This document shows positions 15,779 through 24,953 of a DNA stretch of 64,000 bases, one piece after another (position 1 is the stretch's first letter; the number at the start of each line of letters is the position of its first letter). The notes below the pieces were generated by a model. The model did not search any database. It was not told where the DNA came from and saw only the letters and a program-made list of their open reading frames with translations. The stretch spans positions 1-64,000 of the forward strand of contig JBEBFY010000017.1 of NCBI GenBank assembly GCA_040081715.1, given 5' to 3'. A program made the position numbers and the translations under genes. This DNA comes from CANKJK01 sp040081715. Lineage in GTDB: Bacteria > Acidobacteriota > Vicinamibacteria > Vicinamibacterales > UBA2999.

Positions 15779-17160
15779 GCCCGGCTCCCTGCATGCGCGG
15801 CCAGATGCTCCAGCAACCGCGGCGGCACAGTACCCACCGAGCCGGCGCCCAGCGTAATGACGGCATCGCCTGGGCGGGCCAGGGCCGCCACCTGCGACAC
15901 AGCCTCGGCCAGCGACCGCGCGATGTGCACGCGAACGCCAGCCCGTTGCATCGACGCGGCCAGCGCCTCCACGGTCACGCCCGGAATCGGGTCTTCTCCA
16001 GCCGCATAGATATCGGTGAGCACCACCTCGCCGACGCCGTCGAAGGCGGGGCCGAAGTCGTCCAGCAGCAACGAGGTCCGCGAGTAGCGATGGGGCTGAA
16101 AGAGCACGAGCAGCCGCCGGTCCAGTGACGACCGTGCCGCCGCCACCACGGCGCGGATCTCCGTGGGGTGATGGCCGTAGTCGTCGATCACCAGCACGCC
16201 ACCAGCCTCCCCGTAGCGCTGAAACCGGCGCTCGGCGCCCTGGAAGGCGGCCAGGCCCGCCGCTACCTGCACGAACGGGACGCCCAGTTCCGTCGCCACA
16301 CCTACTGCGGCGAGCGCGTTCAGCAGGTTGTGGTGCCCGGGCACCTGGAGCTCAAGCGGCCCCAGCAGTGCCTCGCCCTTCCACACGGTCGCCCGCACGC
16401 CGAACGCACCAAGCTTCACGTCCCGCGCCACGATGTCGGCCGGGCGGTCAATCCCGTAGGTCACGGCACGGCGCCGGAGCTGCGGCACGAGCTGGGCGAC
16501 GTACGGGTCGTCGGTGCACGCCACCACGCCACCGTAGAAGGGCGTGCGGTTGGCAAACTCCAGAAACGCAGCACAGAGCGCATCGAATGACCCGTAGCTC
16601 TCCATGTGCTCGCGGTCGATGTTGGTCACCACGGCCACCGTGGGCCAGAGCATCAGGAACGAGCGGTCGCTCTCGTCGGCTTCCGCCACGAGGTACTCGC
16701 CCCGGCCCAACCGCGCGTTGCCTCCAAAGGCGCTCAGCCGTCCGCCGATCACCGCGGTCGGGTCAAGGCCCGCCCGCTCGAGCACCAGCGCCACCATCGA
16801 GGTCGTGGTGGTCTTGCCGTGCGCCCCGGCCACGGCGATCGAATACTTCAGCCGCATCAGTTCGGCGAGCATCTCGGCCCGCGCGATGACCGGGATCCCG
16901 CGGCGATGCGCCTCGGCCACTTCGGGGTTGTCGGGCCGGACGGCCGCCGAGATGACGACAACGTCGGTGTCGCCCAGGTGCACGGCGGCGTGGCCTAAGT
17001 GCACCACGGCCCCGAGTGTCTGCAGCCGTGCGGTGATGTCGGTCGACCGCGCGTCGGACCCGCTGACGCCAAAGCCCAGGTTGAGCAGGAGCTCGGCGAT
17101 CCCGCTCATGCCGATGCCCCCGATCCCGACGAAGTGTGCGTGCCTGGTGCGGCCCAGCAT
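15775..17160 (-). CDS. murC: UDP-N-acetylmuramate--L-alanine ligase
   Basis: MurC adds L-Ala to UDP-MurNAc, the first amino acid of the peptidoglycan stem, using ATP in the cytoplasm. The chosen ATG at 17160 overlaps the murG stop (ATGA) and begins MLGRTRHAHFVGIGGIGMSG, the family N-terminus. An upstream in-frame start would add 26 unlikely residues inside murG. At 461 residues it is normal. The P-loop AGAHGKTTTTSMVALVLE (about residue 108), EADESDRSF, NIDREHMESYGS, the DDYGHHPTEIRA motif and the C-terminal GAGSVG are all present. It is followed directly by ftsQ. Confidence 0.97.
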   Translation of the reverse strand: MLGRTRHAHFVGIGGIGMSGIAELLLNLGFGVSGSDARSTDITARLQTLGAVVHLGHAAVHLGDTDVVVISAAVRPDNPEVAEAHRRGIPVIARAEMLAELMRLKYSIAVAGAHGKTTTTSMVALVLERAGLDPTAVIGGRLSAFGGNARLGRGEYLVAEADESDRSFLMLWPTVAVVTNIDREHMESYGSFDALCAAFLEFANRTPFYGGVVACTDDPYVAQLVPQLRRRAVTYGIDRPADIVARDVKLGAFGVRATVWKGEALLGPLELQVPGHHNLLNALAAVGVATELGVPFVQVAAGLAAFQGAERRFQRYGEAGGVLVIDDYGHHPTEIRAVVAAARSSLDRRLLVLFQPHRYSRTSLLLDDFGPAFDGVGEVVLTDIYAAGEDPIPGVTVEALAASMQRAGVRVHIARSLAEAVSQVAALARPGDAVITLGAGSVGTVPPRLLEHLAAHAGSRA

Positions 17161-18266
17161 CACGCCGCCTCTCCCGCGACGCCGGCCAACGCCAGCCCGC
17201 GGTCCACGATGATCCGAGCCGCATCGGGCCTGGCGCACGCCGCCAGCCGCTCCCGCATGCGCTCCCGGCGTGTGGCGTCAGAGGCCAACGCCAGAATCTC
17301 GGCGGCCAGCCGCTCGCCGGTCAGTTCCCGCTGCTCCACCAGCACAGCCGCCTGCTGGTTCACGAACGCCCGCGCATTCCACCGCTGGTGGTCGTCGGTG
17401 GCCGTCGGCAGCGGCACGAGCACGGCCGGCAGTTGCGCGACGGCGAGCTCGGCAAGGGTCGTGGCGCCGGCGCGGCACACCGCAAGGTCGGCGGCCGCCA
17501 TCTGCTGGTCCATGTCGAAGAAGAACGGCTCGACGCGGGCGTCGAGCCCGGTCTGACGGTAGGCGTCGCGCACAGCGGCCAGATCGCGCTCGCCCGTCTG
17601 GTGCACGACGGACACACGCGTGCCGCCCGCGGCCAGCCGTGGAGCCGCCGCCGCCATAGCCTCGTTGATCGCGTGCGCCCCCTGGGAGCCGCCGAAGACG
17701 AGCACCCTCACCTGCCCCCCCCCGGATCTGCCCGGCTCATCGGCACGCTCCGGCTGACGCCGCGCGAACTGCGCGCGTACGGGATTGCCCGAGACGAAAG
17801 CCTTGCCGCCGAACCAGCGCAGGCTCTCCTCGTAGGTCACCGCAGCACTCTTCACCACGCGCGCCAGCAGCCGGTTGGTCAACCCGGGCACCGCGTTCTG
17901 CTCGAGCAGCATCGTCGGAATGCCGCGCAGCGCGGCCAGCGCCACGACCGGCCCGGAGCTGTAGCCACCCACGCCCAGTACCAGGCTCGGCTGCCGCCGG
18001 CTGATCACCGACCACGCGTCGATCCCCGAAAGCGGCAGCAGCGCCAGCCCGCGGAGGAGCGACCCGATCGACTTGCCCTTCAGGCCCCCGCTCCGGATCA
18101 CATCCAGCGGATAGCCTTCCCGCGGAATCACCCGCGCTTCGATCCCCGACGCCGTGCCGACGAAGGTCACCACCGCGCCCGCCACGCGTGCGCGCAGCTC
18201 CGCCGCCACCGCCAGTCCGGGGTAGAGATGCCCGCCCGTGCCGCCGCCTGCAATGAGCACCCGCAT
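17160..18266 (-). CDS. murG: UDP-N-acetylglucosamine--N-acetylmuramyl-(pentapeptide) pyrophosphoryl-undecaprenol GlcNAc transferase
   Basis: MurG makes lipid II by adding GlcNAc to lipid I at the inner face of the membrane. The 368-residue sequence opens with MRVLIAGGGTGGHLYPGLAV, the first glycine loop; VLGVGGYSSGPVVALAAL is the second, and VFGGSQGAHAINEAM plus CRAGATTLAELAVAQLPAVL form the UDP-GlcNAc site. A short linker (RADEPGRSGGG) sits before the C-terminal domain. It starts immediately after the ftsW stop and overlaps murC, indicating tight translational coupling. Confidence 0.97.
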   Translation of the reverse strand: MRVLIAGGGTGGHLYPGLAVAAELRARVAGAVVTFVGTASGIEARVIPREGYPLDVIRSGGLKGKSIGSLLRGLALLPLSGIDAWSVISRRQPSLVLGVGGYSSGPVVALAALRGIPTMLLEQNAVPGLTNRLLARVVKSAAVTYEESLRWFGGKAFVSGNPVRAQFARRQPERADEPGRSGGGQVRVLVFGGSQGAHAINEAMAAAAPRLAAGGTRVSVVHQTGERDLAAVRDAYRQTGLDARVEPFFFDMDQQMAAADLAVCRAGATTLAELAVAQLPAVLVPLPTATDDHQRWNARAFVNQQAAVLVEQRELTGERLAAEILALASDATRRERMRERLAACARPDAARIIVDRGLALAGVAGEAA

Positions 18267-19367
18267 TCATGCCTCGGCGGACTCGTGCTGGGAGATGTTC
18301 AGCAGCATCCCCATGGCCAGCAGGCTGATGAGAAGCGACGAACCCCCGTTGCTCACAAGCGGCAACGGGATGCCCTTGGTGGGCAGCAGGCTCAGCACCA
18401 TGCTGATGTTCACGAAGGCCTGCACGCCGATCATCGTGGTCAGGCCCAGCGCGACGAACGACCCGAACGAGTCCTCGGCACGCACCGAGACACGCAGCCC
18501 ACGCCAGGTGATGACGACAAAGCAGATGAGCACCGCCGACGCACCGATGAGTCCCAGTTCCTCGGCGATGACGGCGTAGATGAAATCCGTGTGCGGCTCG
18601 GGCAGGTAGAAGAGCTTCTGCACGCCAGCCATCAACCCCTTGCCCTGGACGCCGCCTGTGCCTACGGCGATCAGTGACTGGATGATGTGAAAGCCGGCGC
18701 CCAGCGGGTCCTTCCACGGATCCCAGAAGATCATGAACCGCTTCACGCGGTAGGGCTCGGCCACCAGGATGGCGATGACGGCCGGAATCATCACGACCAG
18801 CATCCCGAGGAGATACCGGTAGTTCAACCCGGCCGCGAAGGCCATCACCAGGACGATGACCAGCAGCGTCACGGCCGTGCCGAAGTCCGGCTGCAGCAGG
18901 ATGAGCAACATCAGCCCGCCGGTAATCAGCCCGACGGGCAGCAGGGAGTAGCGCAAGTCGTTGATGCGGTGCGCCCGCCGTTCAAGCGTAACGGCCGTGA
19001 AGAGCACACAGGCCACCTTGGCCAGTTCCGACGGCTGGATGCCAAGCCCGCCGATGCCGAACCAGCGACGAGAGCCGTTGACCGGTGAGCTGAAGAGCAC
19101 CCCGGCCAGCATCAGGCCGACGACGCCGAGCACCGCCCACACCACGCGGTCGTCCTTGTAGAGCCGGTAGTCGACGCGGGAGGCGATGGCCATGACGGCC
19201 AGCCCGAGCGCCGCCCAGAGCGCCTGCTTCGTCAGGAACAGGTTGGGCTGCTGGAAGCGGTCCATCGCGACCACGGCCGAGGCGCTGTAGACCATCACCA
19301 CGCTCGTACACACGAGCAGCAGCGTGGCAACAAAGAGCGGCCGGTCAGCCTTTCTGGTGCGCGACAT
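18267..19367 (-). CDS. ftsW: Septal peptidoglycan polymerase FtsW (SEDS family)
   Basis: FtsW is the SEDS glycosyltransferase that polymerises lipid II at the septum together with the class B penicillin-binding protein FtsI. The 366-residue product has about ten hydrophobic segments. Its SEDS hallmarks are GLGIQPSELAKVACVLF, LLILLQPDFGTAVTLL (the catalytic Asp region), the KDPLGAGFHIIQSLIAVGTGGVQGKG stretch given here by its ends (KDPLGAGFH, GVQGKG), PEPHTDFIYAVIAEELGLIG and LPLVSNGGSSLLISL. It is the first gene after the 237-base gap that follows murD, so it may need its own promoter. Confidence 0.96.
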   Translation of the reverse strand: MSRTRKADRPLFVATLLLVCTSVVMVYSASAVVAMDRFQQPNLFLTKQALWAALGLAVMAIASRVDYRLYKDDRVVWAVLGVVGLMLAGVLFSSPVNGSRRWFGIGGLGIQPSELAKVACVLFTAVTLERRAHRINDLRYSLLPVGLITGGLMLLILLQPDFGTAVTLLVIVLVMAFAAGLNYRYLLGMLVVMIPAVIAILVAEPYRVKRFMIFWDPWKDPLGAGFHIIQSLIAVGTGGVQGKGLMAGVQKLFYLPEPHTDFIYAVIAEELGLIGASAVLICFVVITWRGLRVSVRAEDSFGSFVALGLTTMIGVQAFVNISMVLSLLPTKGIPLPLVSNGGSSLLISLLAMGMLLNISQHESAEA

Positions 19368-19460
19368 GGATACCCGTGCTCCCCCCTATCAATTCCCGAA
19401 CTACAGTTCCCGAACCTTCGAGCCGACACAGTGTCTGGCACAGGACGGGACAGTCCCGCC

Positions 19461-19630
19461 TGGGGCGACTCGGGTTCTATCGTGAGCGGTCAGCAGTCAT
19501 CAGCCGGCCCGTGGAGAGGGACACCATCCTCCCAGACCGGGGTGGTCTGGGCTCCCAGCGGTTGGTTCCCGCCCGCGCCGTGCCGACTGACGACTGCTGA
19601 CCGCTCACGCATCGATCCCGAGTCGCCCCA
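19461..19630. repeat. Long inverted repeat between murD and ftsW, one arm overlapping the murD 3' end
   Basis: The left arm, 19461-19508, and the right arm, about 19582-19630, are inverted copies over about 48 positions with a few mismatches and one single-base indel. The core CGTGAGCGGTCAGCAGTC is identical. The right arm contains the last eight codons and stop of murD, so the left arm is a reversed copy of that gene end. The 73-base loop holds a perfect 8-bp hairpin (19531-19538 with 19544-19551). Just upstream (19446-19458) is another small palindrome around GGGACAGTCCC. In RNA it would form a very stable structure in the middle of the dcw operon. The origin, whether a REP-like or MITE-like element or a local inverted duplication, is unknown. 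Confidence 0.8.
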
Positions 19631-20972
19631 CCTCCTCCTTGAACGCCCGCCCCCGCTCCGCGTAATCCCCGAACCAGTCGAAGCTCGCGCACGCCGGTGC
19701 CAGCAGCACCACGCCATCCGGCCTGGCGCGCCGGTATCCCAGCGCCACCGCTTCCCGCATCGAGCCGGCGATCTCCACCGGCACCACATCCGCCACGGCG
19801 TCTCGCACCAGCCCGGCCGACTCCCCGATCGCCACGACGGCGCGGGCATGCGCCCGCAGCGGCTCCCGCAACTCCCGCAGGTCGCCGCCCTTGAACCGTC
19901 CGCCGATGAGCGCCACCACACCATCGAAGGCTTCGATGGAGCGGGCCGCGGATTCGACGTTGGTGGCCTTCGAGTCGTTGATGAATCGGACGCCGCCCAC
20001 CTGGCCGGCCGGCTCCATCACGTGCTCGAGCCCGTGGAAGCCAGCAAGGCCTGCAGCCATGGCCACAGGGGCCGCTCCGGCGACAAACGCCACGGCCGAG
20101 GCCGCGAGCACGTTGTGCAGCATGTGCCGCCCTGGCAGTTCCACCGCCTCGAGCGGCACGAGGGGATCGACGCCGGCAGATGTCCGCCGGACAATCCAGC
20201 CGCCATCCACCGTGAACTGCGCTTCGCCGAGGGGTGCACCAGGTGTGAGTGAAAACGAGATGCGCCGCGCCGCGATGCCGTCGCTGCGGCGCACGACCTC
20301 CGGGTCCAGGGCATTGACCACCGCCCAGTCCGTGGCGGTCTGGTTGGTGAAGATACGCGCCTTGGCGTCGGCGTAGGCCTCGCGAGACGGATGCCGGTCC
20401 AGGTGGTCGTCGGCCAGATTGAGCCACACGGAGATCCAGGGTCTGAACCGCACCGTCGACTCGAGCTGGAAGCTGCTGACCTCGACCACGTGCACGACGT
20501 CGGGCCTCGACAAGTCGACCTGCGCGCTCACGGGCACGCCGATGTTGCCGCCCACCAGGACGTCGCGGCCGGCTGCCTGGAGCATCCGGCCGACGAGCGT
20601 GGTCGTTGTGGACTTCCCCTTCGTACCGGTGATGGCCACCACGGGTCCCTTCAGCCACCGGGATGCCAGCTCCAGCTCGCCGATCACCTCTACGCCGCGC
20701 CGCGCCGCCGCGGCCAGCACAGGCTGATCCAGCGGCACGCCCGGACTCACCACGACGAGATCGGCGGCGTCGAACGTGGCACTCTCGTGCCCGCCGGTTT
20801 CCAGCGCAACGCCGGCTGCGCGCAGGCGTGCGGCCTCGGGGATCACGGAGCGCTGCTCGGTGAGCGTCACGCGTGCACCCCGCCTGGCCAGCAGCTCTGC
20901 CGCCGCCACACCGCTCCTGGCCGCGCCGACCACCACGACCCGCCGTCCCGCCACATGAAAGTCATCACTCAC
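19605..20972 (-). CDS. murD: UDP-N-acetylmuramoylalanine--D-glutamate ligase
   Basis: MurD adds D-Glu to UDP-MurNAc-L-Ala. The GTG at 20972 was chosen because it overlaps the mraY stop (GTGA) and gives the normal 455-residue length; the frame is open much further upstream but only as antisense-like sequence within mraY. Motifs: VVVVGAARSGVAAAELLARR (N-terminal Rossmann), the ATP loop ITGTKGKSTTTTLVGRML, NLADDHLDRH, FINDSKATNVES and LAPACASFDWFGDYAERG near the end. The last codons lie inside an inverted repeat. A 237-base gap separates it from ftsW, the largest gap in the cluster. Confidence 0.96.
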   Translation of the reverse strand: MSDDFHVAGRRVVVVGAARSGVAAAELLARRGARVTLTEQRSVIPEAARLRAAGVALETGGHESATFDAADLVVVSPGVPLDQPVLAAAARRGVEVIGELELASRWLKGPVVAITGTKGKSTTTTLVGRMLQAAGRDVLVGGNIGVPVSAQVDLSRPDVVHVVEVSSFQLESTVRFRPWISVWLNLADDHLDRHPSREAYADAKARIFTNQTATDWAVVNALDPEVVRRSDGIAARRISFSLTPGAPLGEAQFTVDGGWIVRRTSAGVDPLVPLEAVELPGRHMLHNVLAASAVAFVAGAAPVAMAAGLAGFHGLEHVMEPAGQVGGVRFINDSKATNVESAARSIEAFDGVVALIGGRFKGGDLRELREPLRAHARAVVAIGESAGLVRDAVADVVPVEIAGSMREAVALGYRRARPDGVVLLAPACASFDWFGDYAERGRAFKEEVGRLGIDA

Positions 20973-22063
20973 CGGAGTTTCAGCGTCGTGAGACTGAAGA
21001 GGGCGAAGACCACCGCGACGATGAGGAACCGCGTGATGATCTTCGGCTCCTCCCATCCCAGCTGCTCGAAGTGGTGATGGATGGGCGCCATCAGGAAGAG
21101 CCGCTTGCCGCCCGAGTACTTGAAGTACCCGACCTGCAGCACCACCGACGCAGCTTCGATGACGAAGACGCCCCCGACGATGACGAGCAGGATCTCCTGC
21201 TTGATCAGGATCGCGACAGTGGCCAGCGCGCCGCCAAGCGCGAGCGACCCCACGTCGCCCATGAAGACCTCGGCGGGGTGTGCGTTGTACCAGAGGAATC
21301 CGAGACTCGCGCCGACCAGGGCGCCGCAGAAGACCGTCAGCTCGCCGGCCGGCGGGAAGCGGATAATGAGCAGGTAGTCGGCGAGTTCCCGGTGGCCCGT
21401 CACATACGCCAGCGCCGTGAAGGTCGCGGCCGCGACGCCAAACGTGCTGATTGCCAGACCGTCCAGGCCATCCGTCAGGTTCACGGCGTTGGACCAGGCC
21501 ACGAGCACGAACATCGCGAAGGGCACGTACCACCAGCCGAGATCCGGGATCCAGTTCTTGAGGAATGGAAAGATCAGCCGCGTGTTGTAGAGCGGCGGAT
21601 CCTGCTCCGAGAGCAGCAGCACGGTCACGCCGACGGCCAGGGCCACGGCGAGCTGGCCGCCCAGCTTGTAGCGGGGAATGAGGCCGTGGTGTGACTTGCG
21701 CGTGAGCTTGAGATAGTCGTCCGCGAAGCCGACGGCGCCGAAGCCCAGCGTGGAGCCCATCGCGATCCACACGTACGGGTTGGCCAGGTCCGTCCACAGG
21801 AGCGTGGGCAGCAGCGCACAGGAGAGGATCAGGATGCCGCCCATCGTGGGCGTGCCGGCCTTGGCACGGTGCGACTCCGGACCTTCCTGCCGGATGATCT
21901 GGCCGATGCGGAAGTCCCGGAGCGTCCGGATGAGCGGAGGCCCGAAGATCAGGCTGAGCGCCAGGGCCGAGAGACTCGCGGCCGCCGTACGGAACGTGAT
22001 GTAGCGCACCACGTTGAAGGGGCCGAACTCGTCGCGCAGCGCGTACAGGAGGTAGTAGAGCAT
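20969..22063 (-). CDS. mraY: Phospho-N-acetylmuramoyl-pentapeptide transferase
   Basis: MraY transfers the phospho-MurNAc-pentapeptide to undecaprenyl phosphate, making lipid I in the inner membrane. The 364-residue product has about ten transmembrane helices. The three active-site Asp/His regions are intact: GFADDYLKLTRKSHHGL, NAVNLTDGLDGLAI and FMGDVGSLALGGALA, plus the His-rich APIHHHFEQLGWEEPKI near the C-terminus. Its ATG overlaps the murF stop by one base (TGATG) and its stop overlaps the murD GTG, so translation is coupled along the operon. Confidence 0.98.
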   Translation of the reverse strand: MLYYLLYALRDEFGPFNVVRYITFRTAAASLSALALSLIFGPPLIRTLRDFRIGQIIRQEGPESHRAKAGTPTMGGILILSCALLPTLLWTDLANPYVWIAMGSTLGFGAVGFADDYLKLTRKSHHGLIPRYKLGGQLAVALAVGVTVLLLSEQDPPLYNTRLIFPFLKNWIPDLGWWYVPFAMFVLVAWSNAVNLTDGLDGLAISTFGVAAATFTALAYVTGHRELADYLLIIRFPPAGELTVFCGALVGASLGFLWYNAHPAEVFMGDVGSLALGGALATVAILIKQEILLVIVGGVFVIEAASVVLQVGYFKYSGGKRLFLMAPIHHHFEQLGWEEPKIITRFLIVAVVFALFSLTTLKLR

Positions 22064-23457
22064 CAGCCCTGTCCTCCGATGAGCCGCGACACCACGAGGT
22101 CCGTCCCAATGCCCCGCGAACCCTTGACCAGCACCAGATCGCCGGCCTGGAGGTTCCCCTCAAGGAGCACAGCCGCCTCGGCGCTGGACGCCACATGGTC
22201 CACGGCCGACGCCGGAAGCCCCGCTGCCACGGCCGCCGAGGCCATCGCGAGGGCCGGCACGCCGCCAACCGTGACAAGACGGTCAAGGCGGGCCGCGGCA
22301 GCCGCGCGTCCGCAGGCTTCGTGCATCGCCCGCGCCTGGTCGCCAAGCTCGAGCATCTCACCCAGTACCGCGATACGGCGCCGGGCGTGCGCCTCGCCGG
22401 CCACCGTCTCGAGTGCGAGCCGGACCGCGCTCGGGCTGGCGTTGTAGGAGTCGTCGATCACGGTGACGCCGCCCGGGAGCCGGTGGACCACGCCACGGTG
22501 GTCCGCCGGCACGATGCCGGCCACGACGTCAGGCACACGGGCCAGCGGCACACCGAACTCAAGGGCCGTGGCAATCGCGGCGAGGACGTTCATCAGGTTG
22601 CCGCGCCCGATAAGCGACGTCTCGATCGCCGCCTCGCCGGCTGGGGTCAGGACGCGTGCGCGCGTACCCGACACGCCCCGGTCGTCGATGTCGACCGCCC
22701 GCACCGTGGCGGAGGGCGCGAGTCCGAAGGTCACCGTGCGGCCCGAGAAGCCGGCAGCCCGCGTCATCACGCGGAGATCGTCCGCGTTGCAGACCAGGCA
22801 TGTGCCGGCGTCCGCACCTTCGAGAATCTCGGCCTTGGCATCGGCAATGGCGTCCAGCGAGGCGAAGAACCCCAGGTGGGCGTCACCCACGTTCGTCCAC
22901 ACGCGTGCGTCGGGTTCGGCAATGGCGACCAGCCGGCTGATTTCGCCGGCGTGGTTCATGCCGAGCTCCATCACGGCAACGTCCGGGCTGGTCCGCAACT
23001 GCAGCAGCGAGAGCGGCAGGCCGATGTGGTTGTTCAGGTTGCCGTGGTTCTTCACCACACGGCAGGTCGTGGCGAGGAGTGCGGCCGTCGCGTCCTTGGT
23101 CGTCGTCTTGCCGGCGCTGCCCGTGATGGCCACGACGCGGGCGCCCGACGCGCGGCGCACCGCATGCGCAAGCTCCTGCAGGCCAACGGTTGTGTCCTGC
23201 ACCTGCACCAGTGCGCCCCAGCGCTCACCGCCGTAGGTTGCGTCAACCAGCGCGCCGATCGCACCCGCGGCCCGCGCGGTCCCGATGAACCCGTGGCCGT
23301 CAAAGCGGGGTCCGCGGAGCGCCACGAAGAAATCGCCAGCGGAGAGGCGCCGCGTGTCAGTGGAGATCTCCCCCACCGCGATGTCCGCGTCGCCGCAGAG
23401 CAACCGCCCTCCGGCAGCCTCCGCGAGCCATCCTGCCGTCAGCGGCGGCATGCTCAT
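22063..23457 (-). CDS. murF: UDP-N-acetylmuramoyl-tripeptide--D-alanyl-D-alanine ligase
   Basis: MurF attaches D-Ala-D-Ala to the UDP-MurNAc tripeptide, completing the soluble precursor. The 464-residue protein has an N-terminal substrate domain (ADIAVGEISTDTRRLSAGDF, FVALRGPRFDGHGFI), a P-loop AITGSAGKTTTKDATAALL (about residue 108), NHGNLNNHIGLPLSLL, ELGMNHAGEI and the C-terminal DDSYNASPSAVRLAL. It overlaps the murE stop by four bases. Because no ddl gene is present in the window, the D-Ala-D-Ala it needs must come from an enzyme encoded elsewhere. Confidence 0.97.
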   Translation of the reverse strand: MSMPPLTAGWLAEAAGGRLLCGDADIAVGEISTDTRRLSAGDFFVALRGPRFDGHGFIGTARAAGAIGALVDATYGGERWGALVQVQDTTVGLQELAHAVRRASGARVVAITGSAGKTTTKDATAALLATTCRVVKNHGNLNNHIGLPLSLLQLRTSPDVAVMELGMNHAGEISRLVAIAEPDARVWTNVGDAHLGFFASLDAIADAKAEILEGADAGTCLVCNADDLRVMTRAAGFSGRTVTFGLAPSATVRAVDIDDRGVSGTRARVLTPAGEAAIETSLIGRGNLMNVLAAIATALEFGVPLARVPDVVAGIVPADHRGVVHRLPGGVTVIDDSYNASPSAVRLALETVAGEAHARRRIAVLGEMLELGDQARAMHEACGRAAAAARLDRLVTVGGVPALAMASAAVAAGLPASAVDHVASSAEAAVLLEGNLQAGDLVLVKGSRGIGTDLVVSRLIGGQG

Positions 23458-24953
23458 CGCCGGCCTGCCCGCGCGCGCACGCGCCGTGCAGCCAGGGCCT
23501 CGCGGGCCACGGCCACATCGTCAAAGGGCGTCGTCACGCCACCGTGTTCCTGCGTCTTCTCGTGTCCCTTGCCGGCCACCAGCACAAGGTCGCCGGGTCC
23601 GGCGCTCGAAACTGCGTCGTGAATCGCGTCGCGGCGGTCGAGCACGGTGCGCACCTCCCCACCGCGTGAGGACTCCTGTGTACCCAGGAGGATCTCCTCG
23701 ACGATGCGCGCGGCATCCTCGCTGCGGGGGTTGTCGGAGGTCACGATGGTCAGGTCGCTCAGCCGGCTCGCCACCAGCCCCATGAGCGGACGCTTCGACC
23801 TGTCTCGATCACCCCCACAGCCGAACACCGTGATGACCCGCCCGGATGCCAGACTCCTGGCGGTTTCGAGCAGCCGCCGGAGGGCATCGTCCGTGTGGGC
23901 GTAGTCCACGACCACGGCCACGTCGTCCTCCGGGCTCGATGCCAGCTCGAACCGGCCTGGCACGCCATCGAGGGCTTCGATGCCCTGCTCGATCGCCTCG
24001 ATCGGAAGGCCGAGTTCCACGGCCATGCCGATGGCAGCCAGGAGGTTGTAGACGTTTGTGTGGCCGACCAGCCGTGACCGCACGCGTACGACGCCACGCG
24101 GCGTGTGGGCGTCGAAGATCAACCCGGACAGGGACTCCTCCACCAGGCCCGGGTGCACGTCGGCTGTCGCGTCCACGGCGTAGGTGACCGTGCGGCCGCC
24201 CACACCCACGAGGCTCACCCCTCTCGGGTCGTCAACATTGAGCAGCGCGGGCACGCCGGGATCGAGGCCGGCGAACAGCCTCCGCTTGGCGTCGAAGTAG
24301 GCTTCCATGCTGCCGTGGAAGTCGAGGTGATCCCGCGTCAGGTTCGTGAACCCGGCGGCGGCGAACGTGACCCCGGTCACGCGCTTCAGTGCCAGCGCGT
24401 GCGACGAGACCTCCATGACGCACGCGCGGGACCCGGCGTCGACCATCCGCCGCAGCAGTGCCTGCAGGTCCGGCGCCTCGGGCGTGGTCCGCGTGGCCGG
24501 CTCGTCCTGGCCGTTAATGCGACAGGTCACTGTGCCCAGCAATCCGCAGGGCACGCCGGCGGCCTCGAATATGGCGGCGAGCACGTGGCTGGTCGTCGTC
24601 TTGCCGTTGGTCCCTGTGATGCCGACCACGGTGAGCCGGCCGCTGGGGTGATCGAAGAACCGGTCGGCTGAGAGCGCCAGCGCTTCGCGCGCGTCCTCCA
24701 CTACGCGCCACGGCACGGTCACCCCATCCGGGGCGGGCGTCTCGGCCACCACGCCCACGGCGCCGGCCAGGATCGCCTCGGGGGCAAACCGCGCGCCGTC
24801 GTCCTTCAAACCGCGCAATGCCACGAACAGGTGCCCTGGCTGCACGCGCCGCGAGTCGTACGCGATGCCGGTCACGACTGTCTGCAGGCTCGCCACGTCG
24901 GCCGGACGCCGGATGGTGGAGGGAAGCGCCTGCAGGATCTCGCCGAGCGTCAT
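23454..24953 (-). CDS. murE: UDP-N-acetylmuramoyl-L-alanyl-D-glutamate--2,6-diaminopimelate ligase
   Basis: MurE adds the third stem residue. The DNPR motif (TSDNPRSEDAARIVEEI, about residue 415) is diagnostic for meso-diaminopimelate rather than lysine, so the wall is of the DAP type common to Gram-negative phyla. The 499-residue protein also shows GIAYDSRRVQPGHLFVALRG, the P-loop GITGTNGKTTTSHVLAAI, EVSSHALALKRV, NLTRDHLDFHGSMEAY and DYAHTDDALRRLLETA. It overlaps ftsI upstream and murF downstream by four bases each. Confidence 0.97.
   Translation of the reverse strand: MTLGEILQALPSTIRRPADVASLQTVVTGIAYDSRRVQPGHLFVALRGLKDDGARFAPEAILAGAVGVVAETPAPDGVTVPWRVVEDAREALALSADRFFDHPSGRLTVVGITGTNGKTTTSHVLAAIFEAAGVPCGLLGTVTCRINGQDEPATRTTPEAPDLQALLRRMVDAGSRACVMEVSSHALALKRVTGVTFAAAGFTNLTRDHLDFHGSMEAYFDAKRRLFAGLDPGVPALLNVDDPRGVSLVGVGGRTVTYAVDATADVHPGLVEESLSGLIFDAHTPRGVVRVRSRLVGHTNVYNLLAAIGMAVELGLPIEAIEQGIEALDGVPGRFELASSPEDDVAVVVDYAHTDDALRRLLETARSLASGRVITVFGCGGDRDRSKRPLMGLVASRLSDLTIVTSDNPRSEDAARIVEEILLGTQESSRGGEVRTVLDRRDAIHDAVSSAGPGDLVLVAGKGHEKTQEHGGVTTPFDDVAVAREALAARRVRARAGRR

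Noticed and set aside
19605..22361. A 918-codon version of murD
   Set aside because: The extra N-terminus is the mraY region read in another phase. The GTG at 20972 gives the standard MurD length and overlaps the mraY stop.
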